From assembly GCA_965655465.1 (NCBI GenBank), contig CBFHGY010000118.1:1-5183 (forward strand): a stretch of 5,183 nucleotides of DNA, given 5' to 3'. Positions 1-5,183 of the stretch are shown piece by piece. The notes beneath the pieces are model-generated. The model was given only the letters and a program-made list of their open reading frames with translations, did not search any database and was not told the DNA's origin. Origin of the DNA: VMCP01 sp965655465 (GTDB lineage: Bacteria > Bacteroidota > Bacteroidia > NS11-12g > UBA955). A program made the position numbers and the translations under genes. Positions within the stretch are counted from its first letter, which is position 1. Every line of letters begins with the position of its first letter.

Positions 1-1
1 A

Positions 2-601
2 AACCATCTTACATGCGTTTCCGTTCCTTGGTTTCCTACAGAAGATAAAAACTCGCGTTACCTAATCAATGAAATTGTGGTCGGGGAAGAATCGGATATC
101 GATTTAAATGGAAATAGGCTCAGTCATTTTGAATTGTATTTAAATGCGATGCAGGCATGCGGAGCGGATACTAAGGGAATTCAAACCTTTGTGGCGGCAC
201 TGCAGGCCGGAAAAAATATGGATGTTGCTTTTGAAGAGGCCCATACGCCCATTGCAGCTCAAGAGTTTGTGCGATTTACCTTTGAAGTAATTGGTGAACA
301 GAAGCCCCATTTATTGGCTGCCGTATTTACATTCGGTCGGGAAGACTTAATCCCCGATATGTTCCATTCTATTATTGAAGATATCGATAAGCAACTGCCA
401 GATACGGTGTCTTTATTCAAATATTATTTGGACAGACATATCGAAATCGACGGAGATCACCACAGCCATTTGGCTTTGCAAATGACGGCCAATTTGTGCG
501 GAGACAACGATCAGAAATGGGCAGAAGTAGCAGAGATCAGTTTGAAAAGTTTGCAAAAAAGAGCAAGTTTATGGACGGGAGTCTTGGATGCTATTTCTTG
601 A
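2..601 (+). CDS. DUF3050 family protein, heme-oxygenase-like fold (5'-partial)
   Basis: The reading frame is open from the first full codon at position 2 to the TGA at 599-601, giving 199 visible residues. The start lies outside the window, and GTG 77 is an internal codon because family-like sequence (PWFP, then LINEIVVGEESD) continues upstream of it. Roughly 40-60 N-terminal residues are probably missing, judged from the usual family length of about 240-260. Recognisable blocks, in fragment numbering, are EESD at 29-32, SHFELY at 41-46, FGREDLIPDMF at 111-121 and HIEIDGDHH at 146-154. DUF3050 proteins have no established biochemical role and are predicted to be helical, heme-oxygenase-like proteins. 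The His-x3-Asp-x2-His spacing (H146, D150, H153) resembles the metal-binding helix of heme-oxygenase-like diiron oxidases, so an oxidase role is possible but inferred. No signal peptide or membrane segment is visible, so it is likely cytosolic. The family call is fairly sure; the function is not. Confidence 0.85.
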   Translation, partial: NHLTCVSVPWFPTEDKNSRYLINEIVVGEESDIDLNGNRLSHFELYLNAMQACGADTKGIQTFVAALQAGKNMDVAFEEAHTPIAAQEFVRFTFEVIGEQKPHLLAAVFTFGREDLIPDMFHSIIEDIDKQLPDTVSLFKYYLDRHIEIDGDHHSHLALQMTANLCGDNDQKWAEVAEISLKSLQKRASLWTGVLDAIS

Positions 602-615
602 GTAAATAGGGCATA

Positions 616-2118
616 TTACCATTGAATTTCTACCGGGGTTTTATCGTATCCAAAATGCGCCTTCATGCTTTGTGTCGCATTGGAGTCTCCTAAGCTCAAG
701 TCGATGTCATTCATGGTAAACTGGCAGGGATGTTCATATCCGGCGGCATGGGCTAAATCCAACATTTCCTTGCGATAGGTACTGGCATATTGTGCAAATC
801 GGTCCGATTTTAAAGGCACGTTGATTCCCCTTTCTAACCATTTATTTTGTGTGGCAACGCCAGCAGGACATCGGTTAGTATGACAAACCTGAGCTTGAAT
901 ACAACCTATTGACATCATGGCTTCACGGGCTACATTTATCATATCCACCCCTAATGCCATTGCCTTGATCCCATTTGCGGGCAATCCCAATTTGCCTGCA
1001 CCTATCCATACCAAACGGTTTTCGATACCTTTTGATTGGAAAAGTTTATAAACAGTGCTGAATCCATAAAAGAAGGGTAGGGACACATGATCTGCAAAAC
1101 TTGGAGGTGCCGCCCCAGTACCCCCTTCGCCGCCATCTATCGTGATAAAGTCTGGGCCTGTGTTTCGAACAATCATACCTTCGGCAAGGGCTTCCCATTG
1201 CGATAGTTGACCTACTGCAGCTTTAATTCCCACGGGCAATCCCGTTTTTTTGGCTATTTTTTCAATAAAATCCAATAACCCATCCACCGAAGAAAAAGCG
1301 CTGTGATAATGGGGGGATAAAGCAGCTTTCCCAATAGGAATATGTCGGATTTCTGCAATTTCTTTGGAAATTTTAGATGCCGGTAAAACCCCTCCTTTTC
1401 CAGGCTTTGCACCTTGTGATAACTTGATTTCTATCGCTCGAACAAAAGGATTGTTTTCTACCAGTTTTTCTAATTTATCAATTGAGAAATTTCCCTCATC
1501 ATCTCGAACCCCAAAATATCCAGTGCCAATTTGAAAAATAACGTCTGCACCATTGCTATGATACATGGAAAGTCCGCCTTCACCGGTATTGTGCATGGCG
1601 CCCGTTTTCTTGCAACCGATATTCAAGGCTTCAACCGCTCGACCGGATAAGGAGCCGTAGCTCATCGCAGACACATTGATTATTGATTTTGGCTTGAAGG
1701 GCCTTTTACGCTTATTATACGCTCCCAATGTTTTCACCACCGGCAAATAATCGTTTTGCAAAGTGCTGGGGTGATTGTCATCTGGGCGGTATGCAAATAA
1801 TGCGGGTTTAATGAAATGAAAATTCGGTGCATGTATGTCCTTGTCTGTTCCAAAACCTTCGTAATTATTTTCCCGCTTTGAACTTGCATATATCCAAGAA
1901 CGTTCGCTTCTGTTGAAAGGCAATTCTTCTCGGTTATTAGCCACAATATATTGCCGCATTTCAGGACCAATTTTTTCTAATAGATAGCGGATGTGTCCAA
2001 TTACCGGGAAGTTGTGTTTAATGGTATGTTGTTTATTGAAAAATATGTCTTTTACCGCAATAAAGGCGATCAGGAAAAGCGGCCAAGCCCACCAAGATAA
2101 ATTTAAAATCCAATCCAT
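616..2118 (-). CDS. FMN-binding glutamate synthase family protein, membrane-anchored
   Basis: This 500-residue protein carries the FMN-binding central domain of the glutamate synthase large subunit but lacks the N-terminal glutaminase domain and the C-terminal GXGXG domain. It resembles the stand-alone, YerD-like proteins, whose reaction is not established. An N-terminal hydrophobic segment (about residues 8-22, rich in Trp) should anchor it to the inner membrane, with the catalytic domain probably cytosolic. Core motifs are present: SAMSYGS (about 150-156), NTGEGG, KPGKGG (about 240), SPHYHS, GIKAAVGQ, DGGEGGTGA (328-336) and GAGKLG (373-378). Cys406, Cys412 and Cys417 have the spacing of the [3Fe-4S] cluster cysteines in glutamate synthase, followed by PAGVATQ. 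The frame stays open upstream to an ATG at 2319, but I chose ATG 2118. The membrane segment and the family-like NFPVIGHIRYLLEKIGPE block begin just after it, and the extra 67 residues are low in family character and would overlap the divergent gene. The TAA stop is at 616-618. Confidence 0.9.
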   Translation of the reverse strand: MDWILNLSWWAWPLFLIAFIAVKDIFFNKQHTIKHNFPVIGHIRYLLEKIGPEMRQYIVANNREELPFNRSERSWIYASSKRENNYEGFGTDKDIHAPNFHFIKPALFAYRPDDNHPSTLQNDYLPVVKTLGAYNKRKRPFKPKSIINVSAMSYGSLSGRAVEALNIGCKKTGAMHNTGEGGLSMYHSNGADVIFQIGTGYFGVRDDEGNFSIDKLEKLVENNPFVRAIEIKLSQGAKPGKGGVLPASKISKEIAEIRHIPIGKAALSPHYHSAFSSVDGLLDFIEKIAKKTGLPVGIKAAVGQLSQWEALAEGMIVRNTGPDFITIDGGEGGTGAAPPSFADHVSLPFFYGFSTVYKLFQSKGIENRLVWIGAGKLGLPANGIKAMALGVDMINVAREAMMSIGCIQAQVCHTNRCPAGVATQNKWLERGINVPLKSDRFAQYASTYRKEMLDLAHAAGYEHPCQFTMNDIDLSLGDSNATQSMKAHFGYDKTPVEIQW

Positions 2119-2220
2119 ACACCAAATATACCCATTACAATTGGGGCCTATTAATTTAGTCACCGTGTTTGACGATATTTTTATGTTTTTGGCGAAAATG
2201 CATCCTAAATTGCAGGACAA
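2119..2220. promoter_or_regulatory. Divergent intergenic region, probable two-way promoter region
   Basis: These 102 bp separate the 5' ends of the glutamate-synthase-like gene (- strand) and the glycosyltransferase cluster (+ strand), so promoters for both should lie here. The - strand side has the TATATTTG element. On the + strand the candidates are poor: TTG at 2141-2143 followed after 20 bases by CGTGTTTG (2164-2171), which lacks the TA, or TATGTTTT (2182-2189) with no TTG at the right distance. AGGA at 2214-2217 lies three bases before ATG 2221 and is too close to be a good ribosome binding site. No operator palindrome, riboswitch or terminator is evident. Confidence 0.5.
2123..2130 (-). 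promoter_or_regulatory. Putative Bacteroidota -7 promoter element for the glutamate-synthase-like gene
   Basis: On the - strand this reads TATATTTG, a perfect match to the Bacteroidota -7 consensus TAnnTTTG. It ends four bases before the ATG at 2118. The expected TTG of the -33 element is not seen at ideal distance; only TTA occurs, with a 21-base spacer. If active, transcription would begin at or within a few bases of the start codon, giving a leaderless or nearly leaderless mRNA. An 8-mer with two free positions can occur by chance in AT-rich DNA, so this is tentative. Confidence 0.4.
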
Positions 2221-3761
2221 ATGCGTTTCCCTATTATCCCCCAAGGAATTCAACGTTTTATTACGCCGTCTGTCGTTTTGATAATAGGGGGTATATTGGC
2301 GCTGCTCTTGCATGCTCACCGCAATTCCGTTTTCGCTGAAGGCGATTTAGGGTGTTTTATGGCCATTGCCCAGCAAATGACACAAGGTGCGTGGCTATAT
2401 GACGGTGTGTGGGATAATAAAGCACCAGGGGTGTTTCTGCTGCACGCCGCAGCGCAATTATGCACTCGAAATCCGAATTATCCCCTCTGGATTACCCAAA
2501 TTTTAATTCTTCTCATGGCCTCAAGCGCAGCATACCGTTTCCGCAGCGCACCAACATATAAAGCAGTAATCATTGGAATAGGTGTCGCTTATTTTATTCT
2601 TAAAGGATTCCTTTTTTGGGAAATGAGCTTCATTGGTGGCTTTACCGAAGAATGGNNNNNNNNNNAGCAACGGCTTGGTTTTTATTCGATGCGTCGAAAT
2701 CCCCAGGTATTTTGATGCTTTCTGGATTGGCTTTTGGCGCCGCTATTTTTATCAAAGAGCCCTTTGCCCTATTTTACCCGATATTTTTAGCCAGCGGCTG
2801 CTACCGTTCGATTTGGCTTCCCAAGAAAATAGCAGTATGGCACGGTGCCACCGTTTTACCCTGGTTGCTTTTTGCCTTGATTTACCTGTTAACGGGCCGC
2901 TTTCACTACCTCGTTTCCTACTTACAAGGCGCTTTTCTGTATTCGGGGGAAGCGGGTTCTGGCTTGAGTAGTTTTAAACCGCGTTGGGAACACATTTCCC
3001 AATTTTTTAATCCCTGGATCTTGGAAATGGAATCTTGGCGGAGGTTGATAATCTTCCTCATGGCCACTCGTGTCCTCTGGCTTTTGTTCCTTCGGTACCG
3101 CTTTGCCAAAATTTACGATATAGGTTCTTGGTATTTGGCTTGGGGACTTGCCCTTTTGGCGGGTATGGTTTTCATGAGCTTGGGAGCCCATGGATATCTG
3201 CATTATGCCATCCCCTTTACCGCGGTGTATACGTTTGGATTTGTATTGTTTTGGGTAGATGGTATTCAATCCCTATCGAGGTATTCAGGAAACGTTTTTG
3301 CCCCTTGGCTTTTTTTAGGAAGCGCGTTACTGTTTCGGTATCAGAATGAAATTCACGCCCCCTCAAATCAGGCCTTAAATCAGAACCTTCAAAGCGTTGA
3401 AATACGCGAAATTTGGAATAAAATCCCTCAAAAAAGCCGGGTTTATGTAGATCATGAACATTTCGGTCGCTTTTATTTTTACCTTAATGCCAAACGGGTT
3501 TCACGCTATCCCGTTCCTTATTATACCTATTTTTACAACCCAACAGACAATCAAAGGCCGGATTTAATAGCTCATAGGGTTCGTTTTAAAACGGATTTCC
3601 CCCAAAATCCTCCAGAATTTATTCTAACTACGCAACGAAATAAATGGGGCTCAGTATTCGATTTTACCCAATTAACCCCCTGGCTTGATGCGCATTATTC
3701 CCTAAGCGATTCTATTTCCAACGCAAAGTATACCGTGTATATTAAGAAATACCATCCTTGA
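2221..3761 (+). CDS. GT-C glycosyltransferase, family 39-like, multi-pass membrane protein (interrupted by assembly gap)
   Basis: Two open stretches form one gene: 145 residues from ATG 2221 to the gap (frame 1), then 364 residues from 2667 to the TGA at 3759-3761 (frame 3). With the missing bases the protein should be a little over 510 residues, usual for GT-C enzymes of this kind. These transfer a sugar from a polyprenyl-phosphate donor on the outer face of the inner membrane. After a first membrane helix (about 16-32) comes EGD at 40-42, where Asp42 in the first periplasmic loop is the likely catalytic acidic residue. YDGVWDNKAPG at 60-70 follows, another family hallmark. FIGGFTEEW ends the first piece, and GLAFGAAIFIKEP near the start of the second completes the conserved loop and helix. 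Several more helices follow, then a soluble C-terminal region from about 3360. Acceptor and donor are unknown. It heads the cluster and overlaps the next gene by 4 bp. Confidence 0.8.
2656..2665. other. Assembly gap (ten Ns) inside the glycosyltransferase gene
   Basis: Ten Ns replace unknown sequence between the conserved TEEW motif and ATAWFLF. The coding frame is 1 before the gap and 3 after it. The family pattern (TEEx followed by a hydrophobic helix) fits a loss of only a few residues, so the Ns are probably a fixed-size scaffolding placeholder. For the frame to be intact the true length must be 2 more than a multiple of 3 (2, 5, 8, 11 and so on), which ten is not. Confidence 0.95.
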
Positions 3762-4321
3762 AATTTTACGACTTCATAGCCCCTTTTTACCCCATATTAC
3801 ACCGTTTGAGCATGCCATCAAAATCGCGATTACATGCGCAAGTGCAAAGGCAAAGACCAGGTAAATTGCTCGATATCGGTTGCGGGAACGCCCGTTCTTG
3901 GTCCCAATGGCGAAAGCACGAATGTTGGGGCATAGATGCCTCCGCTCAAATGTTGCAAGCAGCTCCGAAGGAATTTCAAGAGCGACTTAGGCAAGCCAAT
4001 GCCGAGGATTTGCCTTTCCCAGATGCTGCGTTTGATGTAGTTATTATGGCCCATGTTTTAAGTACAAGTTCCCAACCCATTTATATTCTGAATGAAGCGT
4101 ATCGCATTCTTAAACCTGGAGGGGTGCTGTTAATTCAAAATCACGATTCACTAAATTGGAGATTTACAGACACGCTGTTCAGTCCCTTTGCTCGACTGCT
4201 AAACGTGAATTTGCCTTTTTTTCTAATGGACTCGATAACGGAAAGTCCATTTCAACTTGTAGAATCTGAAAATTTGGGTCGATTATCCTATTTCAAATTA
4301 ATAACTTTGCGCAAGCCGTGA
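3758..4321 (+). CDS. Class I SAM-dependent methyltransferase (Methyltransf_11 type)
   Basis: A 187-residue cytosolic protein with a single Rossmann-type methyltransferase domain. The start, KFYDFIAPFYPILH, is the usual N-terminal helix of UbiE-like small-molecule or lipid methyltransferases. Motif I is LLDIGCGNA at 37-45, where the third Gly of GxGxG is Ala45. Acidic Asp60 at the end of strand 2 (GIDAS) should bind the SAM ribose. NAEDLPFPDAAFDVV at 81-95 is the motif II region, and EAYRILKPGG at 113-122 precedes strand 5. The start is TTG at 3758, which overlaps the glycosyltransferase stop as TTGA. No ATG lies near, and a start at Met19 would lose the conserved N-terminus. Translation is probably coupled to the upstream gene, since no Shine-Dalgarno sequence is visible. 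The protein is short for the family and the substrate is unknown; the context suggests a lipid, glycan or quinone-like target, which is inference. Confidence 0.87.
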   Translation: MKFYDFIAPFYPILHRLSMPSKSRLHAQVQRQRPGKLLDIGCGNARSWSQWRKHECWGIDASAQMLQAAPKEFQERLRQANAEDLPFPDAAFDVVIMAHVLSTSSQPIYILNEAYRILKPGGVLLIQNHDSLNWRFTDTLFSPFARLLNVNLPFFLMDSITESPFQLVESENLGRLSYFKLITLRKP

Positions 4322-4824
4322 AGATTAAATATTACATTATTGGCATTTCCTTACTTCTCAGTCTCTTTGTGTATGTGTTTTACCGGACTGAACAAACTTT
4401 AGTGAATTATTTATGTATTCAAATGGTGGGCGGAGATATGTTTTCACTAAGTCGAATTTGGATGCATAAACATATCACCCTGTCGGCATTTCAAAGGTAC
4501 TCACTGCCGGAAGCATTATGGATTTTATCGATTACCCTCCTGTCTAAACGTTATGTAATTAAATGGGGGCGTTTTACGTTTTCCTTATTGTATCTGCCCT
4601 TGATCTTAGCATTCGGATTTGAGTGTTTTCAGTTTTTAGGGTGGTCTCCCGGCCAAGCCGACATAAACGATTTGGTAGGGGGGATATTATTTTGGATAAT
4701 CGGGGTGTTGCTGTTCCCAGAACGGGATCCTAAAATTTCTTTATTCAAAAACATGAATATTCATTCGCTATTATGCACGGGAACGTACGCCGTTGTATAT
4801 TTGGCCCACGTAATCAAAGGATAA
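4318..4824 (+). CDS. VanZ-like small integral membrane protein
   Basis: A 168-residue membrane protein with about five predicted helices, at roughly 6-22, 63-76, 87-104, 118-133 and 150-164. The block LPEALWILSITLL (63-75) and the later stretch from FGFECFQFLG (99-108) through GQADINDLVGG (112-122) have the VanZ-like layout: a Glu-x2-Gln at the end of one helix (E102, Q105), then an Asp-x2-Asp (D115, D118) before the next. VanZ-family proteins are often encoded near envelope genes, and their biochemical role is poorly defined. It starts at GTG 4318, which overlaps the methyltransferase stop as GTGA, and ends with TAA at 4822-4824. No ribosome binding site is visible, so coupled translation is likely. 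The resemblance is by motif spacing only, so it could be a diverged relative or an unrelated family. Confidence 0.65.
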   Translation: MKIKYYIIGISLLLSLFVYVFYRTEQTLVNYLCIQMVGGDMFSLSRIWMHKHITLSAFQRYSLPEALWILSITLLSKRYVIKWGRFTFSLLYLPLILAFGFECFQFLGWSPGQADINDLVGGILFWIIGVLLFPERDPKISLFKNMNIHSLLCTGTYAVVYLAHVIKG

Positions 4825-5183
4825 ATGCCCATATCCCCCAAAATTTCTGTCGAAAAACCCTTTAAAGTATTGCGATATGTGCAATTAGTACTTTCCTTTT
4901 GGGGGGTGTTTTATTGGATTCAACATGGTGCATTTACAGCAGAGGTTGATACCAATGTACATGCGGAAATAAATTTTTACCGCGGTTTGATGACCCTGCA
5001 TTTCTTTTTCGGTTTGCACTCTTTTGCAATTCTTTTACAAAAGAAATTTACCTGGAAACGATGGACAAAAGAAATAGTTTGGCGCTTGGCGCAACTTTAT
5101 ATTATTGTACTGCCTCATTGGGGTTTAATAGAATGGTTTACTTCTGATTATCTTTTCATTTTTGGATATGTTTTCTTGGTGAA
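4825..5183 (+). CDS. Unrecognised integral membrane protein (3'-partial)
   Basis: ATG 4825 follows directly on the TAA of the VanZ-like gene with no spacer, and the frame stays open for 119 codons to the window edge. I do not recognise the family. Visible features are a polar N-terminus with several Lys, a hydrophobic helix near residues 18-32 (VLRYVQLVLSFWGVFYW spans it), and a second near 56-70 beginning RGLMTLHFFFGLHSF. A Lys-rich loop (LQKKFTWKRW) follows, then a third helix around 86-100, YIIVLPHWGLIEW, and the beginning of a fourth at the edge. The basic loop between helices 2 and 3 is probably cytoplasmic. Aromatic residues and several His lie in or near the helices (for example H62, H68, H96), but no known heme or metal motif is clear. 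It is the fourth gene of the cluster and translation is probably coupled. It is likely real because of its position and helix pattern. Confidence 0.7.
   Translation, partial: MPISPKISVEKPFKVLRYVQLVLSFWGVFYWIQHGAFTAEVDTNVHAEINFYRGLMTLHFFFGLHSFAILLQKKFTWKRWTKEIVWRLAQLYIIVLPHWGLIEWFTSDYLFIFGYVFLV

Noticed and set aside
77..601. GTG 77 as the start of the DUF3050 gene
   Set aside because: The frame is open to the window edge and the upstream codons encode family-like sequence (PWFP, LINEI), so the gene starts outside the window.
1734..1970. An open - strand frame of 78 codons inside the glutamate-synthase-like gene
   Set aside because: It is an alternative frame of the same strand within a well-supported domain protein.
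1991..2281. An open + strand frame of 96 codons across the 5' part of the - strand gene and the spacer
   Set aside because: It lies mostly antisense to the well-supported glutamate-synthase-like gene and overlaps the glycosyltransferase start in another frame, with no recognisable domain.
2119..2319. A 67-residue N-terminal extension of the glutamate-synthase-like protein starting at ATG 2319
   Set aside because: It has no family character, contains no membrane or domain signal, covers the divergent spacer and would overlap the first 33 codons of the glycosyltransferase. The family-like N-terminus starts at ATG 2118.
2918..3269. Two open - strand frames and one + strand frame (to 3349) inside the glycosyltransferase second half
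   Set aside because: They are shadows of a coding region with clear membrane helices. Their translations are basic and low in domain character.
3830..4054. An open - strand frame of 74 codons opposite the methyltransferase
   Set aside because: It is antisense to motif I through motif II of the methyltransferase and has no family signal.
4736..4830. Possible terminator after the VanZ-like gene
   Set aside because: No stem-loop with a T run is seen, and the next gene begins on the base after the stop, so transcription must continue.

Overview
The window looks like a piece of a chromosome from a Bacteroidota-type bacterium, possibly Flavobacteriia-like. Three things point this way: moderate-to-low GC, almost no Shine-Dalgarno sequences, and a perfect match to the Bacteroidota -7 promoter element (TAnnTTTG) just upstream of one gene. 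A membrane-anchored, FMN-binding glutamate-synthase-like protein is also common in that group. This lineage call is inference. The run of ten Ns at 2656-2665 marks a draft or metagenomic scaffold.

Layout. At the left edge is the 3' part of a + strand DUF3050 gene (heme-oxygenase-like fold) that enters from outside the window. Fourteen bases after its stop it meets, tail to tail, a complete - strand gene for an FMN-binding glutamate synthase family protein (616-2118). A 102-bp divergent spacer (2119-2220) separates that gene from a tight + strand cluster: a GT-C (family 39-like) membrane glycosyltransferase interrupted by the assembly gap (2221-3761), a class I SAM-dependent methyltransferase (3758-4321), a VanZ-like small membrane protein (4318-4824), and an unrecognised membrane protein that runs off the right edge (4825 onward).

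The four + strand genes are packed with 4-bp overlaps (TTGA, then GTGA) and a zero-base junction (TAA-ATG), so they are almost certainly one transcription unit. A polyprenol-phosphate-sugar-using glycosyltransferase with small membrane proteins suggests an envelope glycan or lipid modification job, but no substrate can be named. The DUF3050 and glutamate-synthase-like genes show no evident functional link to this cluster or to each other.

The most informative points are: the glycosyltransferase is one gene whose halves lie in different frames only because the N run is an arbitrary length; the DUF3050 fragment carries a residue pattern matching heme-oxygenase-like diiron oxidases; and the cluster uses non-ATG, stop-overlapping starts. 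I found no convincing new multi-gene system, CRISPR array, RNA gene, mobile element or repeat.
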